In this document: positions 8,377-17,330 of the stretch, one piece after another
Position numbering within the stretch: position 1 is the stretch's first letter
How the letters are laid out: each line of letters opens with the position of its first letter
The notes under the pieces: model-generated
Told to the model about the DNA's origin: nothing
Database searches by the model: none
The model's input: the letters and a program-made list of their open reading frames with translations, nothing else
Assembly (NCBI RefSeq): GCF_021560035.1
Contig: NZ_CP074373.1
Span: 678,001 to 742,000, forward strand
Length of the DNA stretch: 64,000 bases
DNA from: Virgibacillus sp. NKC19-16
GTDB taxonomy: Bacteria; Bacillota; Bacilli; Bacillales; Amphibacillaceae
Direction: 5' to 3'
Position numbers and translations under genes: made by a program

Positions 8377-8637
8377 ATGGAAATTAAAGAAATCATGAAT
8401 AATATAACGAATTTTTTTGAGGAAAATCTGGCCCCACCCCATAAAATCACAGCTGTGGAAAAAGCGGAAGAGGGAGGTTTTCGGGCAACCGTTGAAGTGA
8501 TTGAAGAAAAAGAATACATGAAACGCTATGCAAAAGATGAAATGCTTGGAACGTATGATGTTCATTTAAATGAAGACAAAGAAGTCACCTCGTTTAAGAG
8601 ATTGGACATCCGCTTTAGAAGCAGGATCGAAACCTAA
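8377..8637 (+). CDS. gvpR: Gas vesicle protein GvpR (GvpO family)
   Basis: This 86-residue protein has the GvpO-type pattern: an N-terminal helix, then a small beta-rich domain (GGFRATVEVIEEKEYMKRYA, MLGTYDVHLNEDKEVTSFKRL). It is an accessory factor in vesicle formation. It has a good GGAGG site and is followed after 25 bases by gvpN. Confidence 0.8.
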   Translation: MEIKEIMNNITNFFEENLAPPHKITAVEKAEEGGFRATVEVIEEKEYMKRYAKDEMLGTYDVHLNEDKEVTSFKRLDIRFRSRIET

Positions 8638-8662
8638 TGAAGGTGCTTTGGAGGGAAGAAGA

Positions 8663-9574
8663 ATGACGGAGCTCAAAGAAAGGGTCAATCCGGATTCTCA
8701 TGCACTTTTGCAGGATGAGGAAACAAAACGGCTGTTATTTCGTTCCTTACGTTATTTGAAAGCGGGCTATCCGGTTCATTTTACAGGGCCGGCTGGAGTA
8801 GGGAAAACATCATTGGCTCTGGCCCTTGCAAAGAAAAGAAAAAACCCGGTAATGCTCATGCATGGGAACCATGAATTAAATAACCGAGATCTCATCGGTG
8901 ATTTCACAGGCTATAATCATAAAAAGACAGTCGACAACTATGTGCGTACTGTTTATAAAAAGGATGAAAATCTAACTGAGTCATGGCAGGACGGTCGGTT
9001 GCTTGAAGCTGCTAAAAATGGGTATACCCTCGTTTATGATGAGTTCACCCGTTCAAAACCAACAACGAATAATATCTTTCTTTCTATTCTGGAAGAAGGA
9101 GTTATTCCGTTATACGGATCGAAACAAACAGAACCTTTTATCCGAGTACACCCGCAGTTTACCATTATTTTTACAAGCAATCCGATGGAATATGCAGGTG
9201 TATATGAAACCCAGGATGCCTTGCTGGATCGTTTGATTACCATTCCCTTGGATCATAACTCAAGCGATAAGGAAGCTGCTATTCTTTCAGCCAAAAGCGG
9301 AATGGATGAAACACAGGCTAAAGAAATTGCAAATCTTATGGCGGATTTACGGGAGCAATGTGGAAAAGACTTAAGGTACGGACCAAGCCTAAGATCTGCC
9401 CTAATGATAGCTAGACTCGTGGAAGAGGAAGACATCCCGGTCGACGGGGAGGATGAGGATTTTCAAACATTGTGTATCGATATCCTCGCATACCCGATTA
9501 GCAAATGCTTGGAATCAGAACAACCACTGGAAGCATCAAAAGAATTAATTAGGACGTCCTGCCGCAATATGTAG
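8663..9574 (+). CDS. gvpN: GvpN, AAA+ ATPase (MoxR type) for vesicle growth
   Basis: The protein has 303 residues from the ATG at 8663 (GGAGGGAAG upstream); the longer frame from 8570 overlaps gvpR and has no site. Walker A is FTGPAGVGKTS (about 42-49), Walker B is YTLVYDEFTRSKP, and a sensor region IIFTSNPMEYAG follows. GvpN is needed to enlarge the vesicle after the initial cone forms, probably by acting on the shell or GvpA-family proteins. Confidence 0.93.
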   Translation: MTELKERVNPDSHALLQDEETKRLLFRSLRYLKAGYPVHFTGPAGVGKTSLALALAKKRKNPVMLMHGNHELNNRDLIGDFTGYNHKKTVDNYVRTVYKKDENLTESWQDGRLLEAAKNGYTLVYDEFTRSKPTTNNIFLSILEEGVIPLYGSKQTEPFIRVHPQFTIIFTSNPMEYAGVYETQDALLDRLITIPLDHNSSDKEAAILSAKSGMDETQAKEIANLMADLREQCGKDLRYGPSLRSALMIARLVEEEDIPVDGEDEDFQTLCIDILAYPISKCLESEQPLEASKELIRTSCRNM

Positions 9575-9601
9575 AGGAAAGCGTGTAAAGGAGCGATGGC
9601 A

Positions 9602-10369
9602 ATGAGTGAAGCGAATGAAACAGGAATATATATTTTTTGCGGGATACAAACAAATGAAGAAGCGTCCTTTGGCTCAATTGAATTGGAAGGTGAAAAACGG
9701 GAGATCTTTACCATTCACTATAAGGATGCAGCGATGGTCGCAAGCGAAGTTCCGATGAAAATTTATCATCCGAACAAAGAGAATCTGATGATGCATCAAA
9801 ACACTGTTTCTGCGGTGATGGCTAAAAATGACACGGTCATCCCAATCAGTTTCGGGAATGTCTTTAAATCCAAGGAAGATGTCCAAGTAATCCTTAAAAA
9901 TCTATACCCACAATTTGAGAATATTTTTCCTGAAATTAAAGGAAAAATTGAACTCGGCCTGAAAGTGATTGGCAAAAAGGAATGGCTCGAATCCAGGGTT
10001 CGCAGTAATCCGGAAGTAGCAGCAATGTCTGAGAAGGTACAAGGTAAGTCGGAAGCTGCAGGCTACTACGACCGCATTAAACTCGGCGGTGTGGCACAAA
10101 GCATGTTTGCAGCTATCCAGAACGAGGTAACATCAGGTGTCTATGAGCCACTCGCTGAAATGACTGATGCTGCAAAGACAAATGAGCCAAAAACGGAAAC
10201 AACGCTTCTGAATGCTTCTTTTTTAATTAATCGAGACCAGGAAGAAGTGTTTGACGAAATGGTAAACAAACAGCATGAAAAATGGAAGGATAAGGTCGAT
10301 TTCAAATACAGCGGTCCTTGGCCTGCTTACAATTTTGTCAATATCCGTTTAAGTGTGGAGGAAGCCTGA
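9602..10369 (+). CDS. gvpF: Gas vesicle protein GvpF (GvpF/L family)
   Basis: The 255-residue protein belongs to the GvpF/GvpL family: an N-terminal alpha/beta domain (GIYIFCGIQ), the DTVIPISFGNVFKSKEDV motif and a C-terminal SGPWPAYNFVNIRL motif. GvpF is thought to help nucleate the shell by binding GvpA. The ATG at 9602 is favoured over 9596 because AAAGGAG is then about 9 bases upstream. The stop overlaps the gvpG start. Confidence 0.9.
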   Translation: MSEANETGIYIFCGIQTNEEASFGSIELEGEKREIFTIHYKDAAMVASEVPMKIYHPNKENLMMHQNTVSAVMAKNDTVIPISFGNVFKSKEDVQVILKNLYPQFENIFPEIKGKIELGLKVIGKKEWLESRVRSNPEVAAMSEKVQGKSEAAGYYDRIKLGGVAQSMFAAIQNEVTSGVYEPLAEMTDAAKTNEPKTETTLLNASFLINRDQEEVFDEMVNKQHEKWKDKVDFKYSGPWPAYNFVNIRLSVEEA

Positions 10370-10632
10370 TGCTGCATAAATTGGTCACATGGCCATTCGA
10401 TGCTGTGATTAAAGTAGGTGAAAAGGTAAAGGAAGAGGCAGATAAGGAACTGTATGACCTTTCAACTATCCAGCAGAAACTGATCCAGCTTCAAATGATG
10501 TATGAACTGGAGGAAATTCCTGAAGAAGTATTTCAAGAACAAGAGCAAGAGTTGCTAATCCGATACGAAATCGCGAAACGCAAGGAAATGGAACAATGGG
10601 AAGAACTGACAAAGGAAAGGGAAGAGGAATAG
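10369..10632 (+). CDS. gvpG: Gas vesicle protein GvpG
   Basis: The protein has 87 residues and matches the GvpG pattern: an N-terminal WPFDAVIKVGEKVKEEADKE, then charged helices with LIQLQMMYELEEIPEEVFQE. The ATG overlaps the gvpF TGA by one base (TGATG), so the shorter start is preferred over the frame opening at 10318. It is an assembly protein for the gas vesicle. Confidence 0.88.
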   Translation: MLHKLVTWPFDAVIKVGEKVKEEADKELYDLSTIQQKLIQLQMMYELEEIPEEVFQEQEQELLIRYEIAKRKEMEQWEELTKEREEE

Positions 10633-10635
10633 TCA

Positions 10636-11439
10636 ATGGAGAATCTTATATATCTATACAGCTTAATACCAGCAGAAGCACAGAAGACAATCCCTGAGTT
10701 AACAGGTTTTGACGGGGAAGGAAAGCTTTATCCCGTTTCCATCAATGAAAATGTCACTGCAGTTGTTTGCCAACTAGATCCAGAAGTCTATGCAGAGGAG
10801 AAAATTGAAGATAAGATCAATAACGATATGGATTGGCTGAAGGAAAAAGCATTCCATCATCATGAAACCATTACAGCACTTTATAAGGATCACACGATTA
10901 TCCCACTGAAATTCTGTACCATCTATAAAGGGGAAGAAAGTCTTCGTGAAAAGATCCAAGAAAATGAAGATAAGGTGGAAAGCTCCTTTGACCTGCTAAA
11001 GGATAATGAGGAATGGAACGTGAAAATTTTCGCAGATGACGAAGCACTGAAGAAGCAGGTCAGTGACAATAACGAAGCAATTGAGGAAAAGCGCCAGGAG
11101 ATCAGCCGATTATCACGTGGCAAACAATTCTTTGAGAGGAAAAAGATTGATGATCTCATTGATAAGGAACTTGATAAAGAAAAAGACCGCGTTGGTGATA
11201 TGGTACATGACAAGCTGAAGCAATATGCCATTCATGATGCAATAAAGAAAAATTGGAATAAAGATGTAACCGGACTGCAGGAAAACATGGTGTGGAATAG
11301 TGTATACCTGCTACCGGAAGAAGTAGTGGCATCCTTCTTGAGGGAAGTAAAACAATTCGAAAATGAACTTGGCGAATTAGGGTGGAGGTTAGAGGCATCA
11401 GGCCCTTGGCCGTCTTATCATTTTTCGAGTTTTTCCTAG
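10636..11439 (+). CDS. gvpL: Gas vesicle protein GvpL (GvpF/L family)
   Basis: The 267-residue paralogue of GvpF starts with NLIYLYSLIP, has HTIIPLKFCTIYKGEESLREKI in the middle and ends with ASGPWPSYHFSSF. A charged coiled-coil insert lies at about residues 130-190. GvpL is thought to connect assembly proteins at the nucleation site. It starts 3 bases after gvpG. Confidence 0.9.
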   Translation: MENLIYLYSLIPAEAQKTIPELTGFDGEGKLYPVSINENVTAVVCQLDPEVYAEEKIEDKINNDMDWLKEKAFHHHETITALYKDHTIIPLKFCTIYKGEESLREKIQENEDKVESSFDLLKDNEEWNVKIFADDEALKKQVSDNNEAIEEKRQEISRLSRGKQFFERKKIDDLIDKELDKEKDRVGDMVHDKLKQYAIHDAIKKNWNKDVTGLQENMVWNSVYLLPEEVVASFLREVKQFENELGELGWRLEASGPWPSYHFSSFS

Positions 11440-11528
11440 ATTATTATATTGCTAGGTAAGTCAGGCTATGTTTTTCGAAAGTAAAGTCTCGTTGAAAAGC
11501 CTAATTTTAAATAAGGAGTTGGTTGTAG

Positions 11529-11807
11529 GTGGCATCAACAAGAGAAACCATTGAAAACAAAGAAGTCGGACTTATCGATATTTTGGATGTCATTCTGGAT
11601 AAAGGTGTAGCAATTAAGGGTGATTTAATTATATCGATTGCTGGTGTTGACCTGGTGTATCTGGACTTACGTGTCCTTGTCGCGGCTGTGGAAACGCTCG
11701 TTCAATCCCAGGAAAATAACCGGAAAGACGTAACATCAGATAATTTTGACCAACAAAGGAGGGAGTTAGTCGATGCAACAGGACAACCAAGCAAGTGGAC
11801 GGATTAA
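11529..11807 (+). CDS. gvpS: Gas vesicle protein GvpS (GvpA paralogue)
   Basis: The 92-residue protein contains the GvpA-family core (LIDILDVILDKGVAIKGDLIIS, DLVYLDLRVLVAAVETL) with a different C-terminus. It has a GTG start behind AAGGAG. It probably works at vesicle tips or in nucleation like the other minor GvpA paralogues. It overlaps gvpK by 35 bases. Confidence 0.88.
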   Translation: MASTRETIENKEVGLIDILDVILDKGVAIKGDLIISIAGVDLVYLDLRVLVAAVETLVQSQENNRKDVTSDNFDQQRRELVDATGQPSKWTD

Positions 11808-12057
11808 TTTGGATCCGGACAGCGCAGAAGATGGATTGGCGGAACTTGTGATGACAGTCATTGAACTATTGAGGCAAATCGTTGAACGCCATGCGATACG
11901 AAGAGTGGAAGGCGGCACACTAACAGATGAACAAATTGAAGACCTCGGTGTTGCCTTAATGAATTTGGAAGACAAGATGGAAGAGCTGAAAGACGTCTTT
12001 GGTTTGGAAGCTGAAGATTTAAATATAGACCTTGGTCCATTAGGGAGCTTGATGTAG
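11773..12057 (+). CDS. gvpK: Gas vesicle protein GvpK
   Basis: The 94-residue protein has the GvpK signature: GLAELVMTVIELLRQIVERHAIRRVEGG, then LTDEQIEDLGVALMNLEDKMEEL. An AAAGGAGGGAG ribosome binding site lies inside the end of gvpS. It is required for vesicle formation in studied species. Confidence 0.9.
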   Translation: MQQDNQASGRINLDPDSAEDGLAELVMTVIELLRQIVERHAIRRVEGGTLTDEQIEDLGVALMNLEDKMEELKDVFGLEAEDLNIDLGPLGSLM

Positions 12058-12106
12058 AAGCATATGTGATAAGCCATCAGAAGAGTAAAAGGAGGAATTG
12101 TAATTT

Positions 12107-12445
12107 ATGGCAGAGCAACCGGTTCAGAGTGTACAAAACGCTCCAAGTAACCTTGTAGATGTATTAGAGAAAGTGCTGGACAAGGGTGTCGTGATTGCAG
12201 GCGATATTCGAGTTGGTATTGCCGATGTGGAACTGATAACGATTAAGATTCGCCTCATTGTGGCATCCGTCGATAAAGCAAAAGAAATTGGCATGGATTG
12301 GTGGGAGAATGATCCATACCTTTCGTCAAATGCTACCGAAAACACAGACACAAAAGCACTGGAAGAAGAAAATAAACAGTTACAAGACCGTCTTGAAGTA
12401 CTCGAAAGCAAATTGAATACAAGTCAAGTTAACCAAACGAATTGA
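12107..12445 (+). CDS. gvpJ: Gas vesicle protein GvpJ (GvpA paralogue)
   Basis: The 112-residue protein has a GvpA core (LVDVLEKVLDKGVVIAGDIRVG, VELITIKIRLIVASVDKAKE) and the GMDWWENDPYL motif, followed by a C-terminal coiled coil. It is a minor shell or nucleation protein. It has a good AAAGGAGG site. Confidence 0.9.
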   Translation: MAEQPVQSVQNAPSNLVDVLEKVLDKGVVIAGDIRVGIADVELITIKIRLIVASVDKAKEIGMDWWENDPYLSSNATENTDTKALEEENKQLQDRLEVLESKLNTSQVNQTN

Positions 12446-12463
12446 TAATTGGAGGAGGAGATA

Positions 12464-13240
12464 ATGATGGCAGAAGAAAAGAAGAAGGAAGAAAATAGTA
12501 CAAATAAAAGTGCTCCAATTGTAAGGGCAGCTACTGGTGGGCTTGTAGGGGCAACTGCCGGGTATCTGTCTGCCCCTAAAAACAGAAAAAAATTGAGGGC
12601 AAGAGTCAACAAAGAGGGACTAAAGACAACGAGCGCAAGCCTTAATGCAGTGACGAAGGACAAACTGAGCAATATTAAAGACGCTGGAAAGAAAAAATCC
12701 GATAAAGCGTATCACAAACTGAAATCAGCTTCTTCCAACATGCTGCATAAAGACAGAAGCGGGGATTCCACAGGTGATGCGGATACAGAGCTGGTTCAGG
12801 ACAATGATGATGAAGGAGATACAGGCCAAATCGGTGAAGGATATCAGGAAGTAAAAGAGGAAAACGAAGAATTGAAAGATCGTCTGGAAGGACTGGAAGA
12901 AAAATTGGATAAATTGCTGACGGCCCAAGAAGATAATCAAGAAGATCATACAGAAGAGGATAGGTACGCAAGTGAACAGGAAGCAGCATCTTCTAAGGAT
13001 GAAGAAGACGAAGATGATCAGGAAACCACGCAATCGAAAACCTCTTCAATAAAGAAAAACAGCAAGTCCAAGAATACAGGAGAAGAACAAGTCGATGACG
13101 ACACAACACAAGAGGATAAACAGAGCAAGAAAAAGGGCTCGAAGAAATCAAGCAGTGTCTCCTCAAAAAAAATAAAATCCAAAAAAGAAGACGATGATGA
13201 GGAGACAGCAATAACAAACGATGACGATACTTCAGCTTAA
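12464..13240 (+). CDS. gvpT: Gas vesicle protein GvpT-like
   Basis: The 258-residue protein has an N-terminal glycine-rich YtxH-like patch (TGGLVGATAGYLSAPKNRKK) and a predicted coiled coil at about 130-160. A long low-complexity acidic and lysine/serine tail follows (DDEGDTGQ, EEDEDDQETTQ, KKKGSKKSSSV). The ATG at 12464 is 6 bases after GGAGGAGG. GvpT is an accessory component; the name rests on position between gvpJ and gvpU and on the YtxH-like patch. Confidence 0.75.
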   Translation: MMAEEKKKEENSTNKSAPIVRAATGGLVGATAGYLSAPKNRKKLRARVNKEGLKTTSASLNAVTKDKLSNIKDAGKKKSDKAYHKLKSASSNMLHKDRSGDSTGDADTELVQDNDDEGDTGQIGEGYQEVKEENEELKDRLEGLEEKLDKLLTAQEDNQEDHTEEDRYASEQEAASSKDEEDEDDQETTQSKTSSIKKNSKSKNTGEEQVDDDTTQEDKQSKKKGSKKSSSVSSKKIKSKKEDDDEETAITNDDDTSA

Positions 13241-13270
13241 TACTAAAACCTAAAAAAGGAGAGAAAAAAC

Positions 13271-13675
13271 GTGAGTGAAGCGGCAAAAGATAATATACTG
13301 GAATCCTTTGTAAATGCATCGAATCAATATGACTTCACCTTGGACATATCCCTTCTTGTTAACGGAGCAGTTGTTTCGGGAACAATGATTTCTGCAAAGG
13401 AATATTTTGAAACCTTAAGTGAATCCTTTGAGGATGGAAATGATATTGCTCAAACACTTAGCGATCAGCTTGTCAAAGCAGGTGAGTCTGCCAATTCAAA
13501 CAAAGAGGGAGAAGCCAACTTCGTCCATTTAAAAAATACCAGTATTTATTGTGGAGATAGTAAACCTACACCAAACAAAGGGAAAATTCTCTGGAGAGGC
13601 AAGTTAAGTGAAGTGGACAGTTTTTTTCTGGGGAAAATCACGGAACCAAAAAGTTCAAGTAGTAAAAAATCTTGA
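13271..13675 (+). CDS. gvpU: Gas vesicle protein GvpU-like
   Basis: The 134-residue protein is the last gene of the cluster, with a GTG start behind AAAGGAG. It has LLVNGAVVSGTMISAKEYFE and GKILWRGKLSEVDSFFLG, as in GvpU. In B. megaterium, GvpU affects clustering of vesicles. A strong terminator follows. Confidence 0.8.
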   Translation: MSEAAKDNILESFVNASNQYDFTLDISLLVNGAVVSGTMISAKEYFETLSESFEDGNDIAQTLSDQLVKAGESANSNKEGEANFVHLKNTSIYCGDSKPTPNKGKILWRGKLSEVDSFFLGKITEPKSSSSKKS

Positions 13676-13714
13676 TGGAATGGTTGAGGCGAAAAGGAAA
13701 TAAGTTACGAATGC

Positions 13715-13758
13715 AGCGAACACATTATGTTTATTGGTGGTGTGTTCGCTTGTGTTTT
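13715..13758 (+). terminator. Terminator of the gas vesicle operon
   Basis: AGCGAACACA and TGTGTTCGCT form a 10-bp perfect stem, followed by TTGTGTTTT. Confidence 0.75.
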
Positions 13759-13830
13759 GGGATTTGCCCGTGGTTCGGCATTCAACGCTTGGCTTCAGCC
13801 AGAAAGCAATAGGGATACACGCTTTTAACA

Positions 13831-13866
13831 TAAAAAAAGGATAGCGCGAAACCGCACTATCCTTTT
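13831..13866 (-). terminator. Catalase gene terminator
   Basis: Read on the minus strand, GGATAGTGCG and CGCTATCC form a hairpin followed by seven T, just after the catalase stop. Confidence 0.85.
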
Positions 13867-13874
13867 CTAATTAA

Positions 13875-15338
13875 TTATTTTTTTACACTTTCCGGAACAG
13901 ACAATCCTAAGTCTGCAGCGACTCTTTCGCCCCAATCAGGATCTGCTTTGTAGAAGTGTTCAATTTGACGTAATTTAATTTCATCACGCTCAACAGGTCT
14001 CATGTGATCAGCGAAGTTTTTAACAAGACGAGCCTTTTCATCTTCACTCATCAAACGATAAAGATCTCCAGGCTGTGTATAGTGATCTGCACTGTCGTAA
14101 GGTACACTATCAGCTTCTCCGGATACTTCAAATGGTTTGATTTTTGTTGAAGAATCTTCAACCGGGCCATTTACACTGTTAGGTTCGTAAACGGGTTTAT
14201 TTCCGCCATTTCCGTCCACGCGCATATAACCATCACGCTGGTAGTTGTTCGTTTCGTTAACCGGACGATTTACCGGAATTTGCTGATGGTTAGCGCCTAA
14301 ACGATAGCGATGCGCATCTGCATAACTGAATATACGACCTTGAAGCATTTTATCCGGTGATGCTTCAATTCCAGGAACAAAGTTAGCTGGTGTCATTGCA
14401 GATTGTTCAACATCAGCAAAATGATTTCCAGGGTTCTGGTTTAGTACCATTTTTCCAACTTCAATTCGTGGATAATCTTTTTTGGAAATCGTTTTTGTAA
14501 TGTCAAACATATCCCATTTATATGTTTTGTAATCTTCATAAGGAATGATTTGAACATATAACGTCCATGAAGGGAAATCTTCATTCTCAATTGAATTAAT
14601 TAAATCTTCTCTGTGGTAATCAGGATTTTCGCCGGCTAACTTATCAGCTAACTCCGGATCTATTCCTTTTACGCCTTGATCACTGATGAAATGATATACA
14701 ACCCAGAAAGCTTCACCTTCTTCATTTACCCATTTATACGTATGGCTTGAGTATCCGTTCATATGACGATAAGTTGCCGGGATACCACGGTCACCATGCA
14801 GATACGTAATTTGATGCAGTGATTCTGGTGATAATGACCAGAAATCCCATACCATATTAGGATCTTTTAGTCCATTTCCAAGACGTTTTTGTGAATGAAT
14901 GAAATCAGGGAACTTCATTGCATCACGAACGAAGAAGACTGGTGTATTGTTACCAACTAAATCATAGTTTCCATCTTCTGTGTAAAATTTCAACGCAAAT
15001 CCACGCGGGTCACGAACCGTGTCTGGATAACCCTGTTCTCCCGCGACTGTTGAGAAGCGAGCAAACATATTTGTGCGTTTCCCTTTCTCACTTAAAAATT
15101 TAGCTTTCGTATATTTTGAGATTTCATCGTTGGTAACTTCGAAGTATCCAAACGCGCCTGCACCTTTTGCGTGAACAACACGCTCAGGAATACGCTCCCT
15201 GTTAAAGTGTGCCAATTTTTCTATTAAATGATAGTCTTGAATTAAACCAGGACCGTTACTTCCTGCTGTAAGTGAATGTTGGTTATCTCCAACCGGAATG
15301 CCAGCTCCAGTAGTAAGTGTTTCTCTATTATTACTCAA
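13875..15338 (-). CDS. katA: Monofunctional haem catalase (clade 3, KatA type)
   Basis: The enzyme converts hydrogen peroxide to water and oxygen in the cytoplasm. Its 487 residues fit small-subunit catalases. The catalytic His segment is [20 protein letters not shown], the catalytic Asn lies in the [20 protein letters not shown] segment, and the haem Tyr ligand segment is [15 protein letters not shown], followed by [10 protein letters not shown]. It stands alone and opposite to its neighbours with its own promoter, PerR-like box and terminator. Confidence 0.95.
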   Translation of the reverse strand: MSNNRETLTTGAGIPVGDNQHSLTAGSNGPGLIQDYHLIEKLAHFNRERIPERVVHAKGAGAFGYFEVTNDEISKYTKAKFLSEKGKRTNMFARFSTVAGEQGYPDTVRDPRGFALKFYTEDGNYDLVGNNTPVFFVRDAMKFPDFIHSQKRLGNGLKDPNMVWDFWSLSPESLHQITYLHGDRGIPATYRHMNGYSSHTYKWVNEEGEAFWVVYHFISDQGVKGIDPELADKLAGENPDYHREDLINSIENEDFPSWTLYVQIIPYEDYKTYKWDMFDITKTISKKDYPRIEVGKMVLNQNPGNHFADVEQSAMTPANFVPGIEASPDKMLQGRIFSYADAHRYRLGANHQQIPVNRPVNETNNYQRDGYMRVDGNGGNKPVYEPNSVNGPVEDSSTKIKPFEVSGEADSVPYDSADHYTQPGDLYRLMSEDEKARLVKNFADHMRPVERDEIKLRQIEHFYKADPDWGERVAADLGLSVPESVKK

Positions 15339-15382
15339 TGCAAATCCCCTCTCCTTTAAGTATTATTGAGTACCTCTATCAT

Positions 15383-15410
15383 ATTATAATACAATCTAGT
15401 TAAAAATCAA
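15383..15410 (-). promoter_or_regulatory. Sigma-A promoter of katA
   Basis: On the minus strand TTGATT (15405-15410) and TATAAT (15383-15388) are separated by 16 bp, about 45 bases before the katA ATG. Confidence 0.7.
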
Positions 15411-15417
15411 AGTTTAA

Positions 15418-15432
15418 TTATAATTATTTTAG
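15418..15432. promoter_or_regulatory. PerR-box-like operator upstream of katA
   Basis: TTATAATTATTTTAG matches the PerR consensus TTATAATNATTATAA at 12 of 14 defined positions. It lies just upstream of the katA -35 box. Peroxide induction through PerR is expected from this, though not shown. Confidence 0.6.
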
Positions 15433-15534
15433 ATAATACTAATAGGTTGGATTAAAAGTAGGGTAGTAAAATGTGATTCAAATAGACATTTATGATAGAA
15501 TAAGAATGAATATGTATAAGGATGTTTTTCGCAA

Positions 15535-15993
15535 ATGGACCTATTAAATGAAAAAGAACTTTATCAATTGGTTAATAAACTATCACTGGATAATTTTAAA
15601 AAACCCTTCAAACATGACGTAAAATTTAATCATCGTCTTCGGACAACGGGAGGAAGATATATCCCTGCTCAAAAAATAATCGAATTAAATCCAAAATATG
15701 TTGTTGAAACGGATGAAAGTGAGTTTATTGGTATCATTAAGCATGAATTATGTCATTACCATCTTCATATAGAAGGAAAAGGTTACAAGCATGGCGATAA
15801 AGATTTCAAGGAATTATTAAAGGAAACCGGATCACCCAGGCATTGCACACCATTACCATCCCAAAAAAGAGAATATAAGTATACATATATTTGCACAAAA
15901 TGTAAGCAGGAGTATAAACGAGTGCGGCGTGTTGATGTGAAAAAGTATAGATGTGGCAAATGCAGCGGTAAGTTGCAAGTCCAAGATAGGTGA
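15535..15993 (+). CDS. SprT-like zinc metalloprotease-family protein (YdcK type)
   Basis: This 152-residue protein has the SprT-family zinc motif in IIKHELCHYHLHIEG and a C-terminal zinc ribbon of two CxxC pairs (CTKCKQEYKRV, YRCGKCSGKL). Its substrate and role in Bacillus are not established. In B. subtilis the homologue ydcK lies between the tex gene and the trnS tRNA cluster; here the order is the same except that the gvp genes and katA are added between. Confidence 0.88.
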   Translation: MDLLNEKELYQLVNKLSLDNFKKPFKHDVKFNHRLRTTGGRYIPAQKIIELNPKYVVETDESEFIGIIKHELCHYHLHIEGKGYKHGDKDFKELLKETGSPRHCTPLPSQKREYKYTYICTKCKQEYKRVRRVDVKKYRCGKCSGKLQVQDR

Positions 15994-16110
15994 ACGGGGA
16001 AGTTATGAAAAATTTTGCGGAAGCCATTGACGAATAATGTCATCCATGGTAAATTAAATAAGCTAATAAATTGATGCGTTGTCGAAGTAATAATTTTAAT
16101 AAAAAAATGA

Positions 16111-16139
16111 TTGACAACGACTTGAAAATATTGTATTAT
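16111..16139 (+). promoter_or_regulatory. Strong sigma-A promoter of the tRNA cluster
   Basis: A perfect -35 TTGACA (16111-16116), a 17-bp spacer and TATTAT (16134-16139) lie 44 bases upstream of the first tRNA. Confidence 0.85.
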
Positions 16140-16182
16140 ATTTCTCGTTGCACAAATACTATAGACATTCGTATTAGATTAT

Positions 16183-16257
16183 TCCACAGTAGCTCAGTGG
16201 TAGAGCTATCGGCTGTTAACCGATCGGTCGTAGGTTCGAATCCTACCTGTGGAGCCA
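16183..16257 (+). tRNA. tRNA-Asn (GTT)
   Basis: Cloverleaf with CCA encoded; anticodon GTT at 16215-16217. Confidence 0.95.
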
Positions 16258-16260
16258 TAT

Positions 16261-16351
16261 GGAGAAGTACTCAAGTGGCTGAAGAGGCGCCCCTGCTAAG
16301 GGTGTAGGTCGCGCGAGCGGCGCGAGGGTTCAAATCCCTCCTTCTCCGCCA
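16261..16351 (+). tRNA. tRNA-Ser (GCT)
   Basis: Class II tRNA with a long variable arm; anticodon GCT in the CCCTGCTAAGGG stem-loop; CCA encoded. Confidence 0.95.
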
Positions 16352-16359
16352 TTTTATAT

Positions 16360-16431
16360 GGCCCGTTGGTCAAGCGGTTAAGACACCGCCCTTTCACGGC
16401 GGTAACACGGGTTCGAGTCCCGTACGGGTCA
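16360..16431 (+). tRNA. tRNA-Glu (TTC)
   Basis: Acceptor GGCCCGT pairs with ACGGGTC; anticodon TTC; CCA is not encoded. Confidence 0.93.
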
Positions 16432-16458
16432 TCTCTCTTTTTAAAATAAAATAGGTTG

Positions 16459-16535
16459 GGTCCGGTAGTTCAGTTGGTTAGAATGCCTGCCTGTCACGCA
16501 GGAGGTCGCGGGTTCGAGTCCCGTCCGGACCGCCA
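16459..16535 (+). tRNA. tRNA-Asp (GTC)
   Basis: Anticodon GTC in CCTGTCACGCAGG; CCA encoded. Identical to the tRNA-Asp gene at 58920-58996. Confidence 0.95.
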
Positions 16536-16540
16536 TTTGT

Positions 16541-16615
16541 TGGGCTATAGCCAAGCGGTAAGGCATCGGGTTTTGATCCCGTGTACCCCAGGTTCGAATC
16601 CTGGTAGCCCAGCCA
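16541..16615 (+). tRNA. tRNA-Gln (TTG)
   Basis: Anticodon TTG in CGGGTTTTGATCCCG; CCA encoded. Confidence 0.95.
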
Positions 16616-16830
16616 TTTTTTAATTGAGGATCTATTATATTGAAAATAGAATGCTCTCTCGATATTGAAGCTGCTAGCAATATTTAATGATTTTGCCTTG
16701 CGACGATTATTCAAGTTGAGCTATATAATATAGAAAGTAAATTAGTACACTAAACAACATTGATTAAGTTAGAAGAAATGGTGTCATTAGATAGCTGATA
16801 ACGCGAAAGTAAGGAAAACTAAACGAACAA

Positions 16831-16906
16831 GAGCCATTAGCTCAGTTGGCAGAGCATCTGACTTTTAATCAGAGGGTCGGAGGTTCGAATCCTCCATGGC
16901 TCACCA
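16831..16906 (+). tRNA. tRNA-Lys (TTT)
   Basis: Anticodon TTT in CTGACTTTTAATCAG; CCA encoded. A 215-base spacer without visible genes separates it from tRNA-Gln. Confidence 0.95.
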
Positions 16907-16922
16907 TTTATATAGAAGGCAT

Positions 16923-17007
16923 GCGGGTGTGGCGGAATTGGCAGACGCGCTAGAATCAGGCTCTAGTGTCTTCGGACGTGGGGGTTCAAGTCCCTTCACC
17001 CGCACCA
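16923..17007 (+). tRNA. tRNA-Leu (CAG)
   Basis: Class II tRNA with a long variable arm; anticodon loop ATCAGGC gives CAG; CCA encoded. Confidence 0.92.
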
Positions 17008-17127
17008 TTAAAATAATTGCTGTGAACATTCATGGCATTTTAATTTTAATGCAGGGTACAGAAATGTTGCGTATTTCATAATACAAAATAAAGTATAAGG
17101 TACTTCAAAACTATTTTATAAATCTAT

Positions 17128-17211
<84 letters not shown>

Positions 17212-17231
17212 CTATAGCAACAAATTCAGGA

Positions 17232-17265
17232 ATGCCAAGGGTTTTGCGACTCTTGGTGTTTTTAT
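17232..17265 (+). terminator. Terminator after the tRNA cluster
   Basis: GCCAAG and CTTGGT form a stem, followed by GTTTTTATTT. Confidence 0.6.
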
Positions 17266-17302
17266 TTACGCTCATTTTATATTGTAAATGGGCGTATTTT
17301 TT

Positions 17303-17330
17303 ATGCTTTTTTACTCCAGTTTTACTCCAT
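17303..17330 (+). other. Candidate integrase arm-type sites, left end
   Basis: Two copies of TTTTACTCCA (17308-17317, 17320-17329) and ATGCTTTTTTA (17303-17313). GTTTTACTCCAT recurs at 52685-52696, and the inverse of ATGCTTTTTTA at 52705-52715, just inside the other end. The remainder of 17331-17783 shows no credible gene. Confidence 0.65.

Noticed and set aside
12675-13319. Minus-strand frames opposite gvpT and gvpU
   Set aside because: They arise from the lysine/glutamate-rich coding sequence and have no ribosome binding sites.
16071-16714. Frames of 78-79 codons across tRNA genes
   Set aside because: They read through tRNA genes on either strand and are not protein genes.
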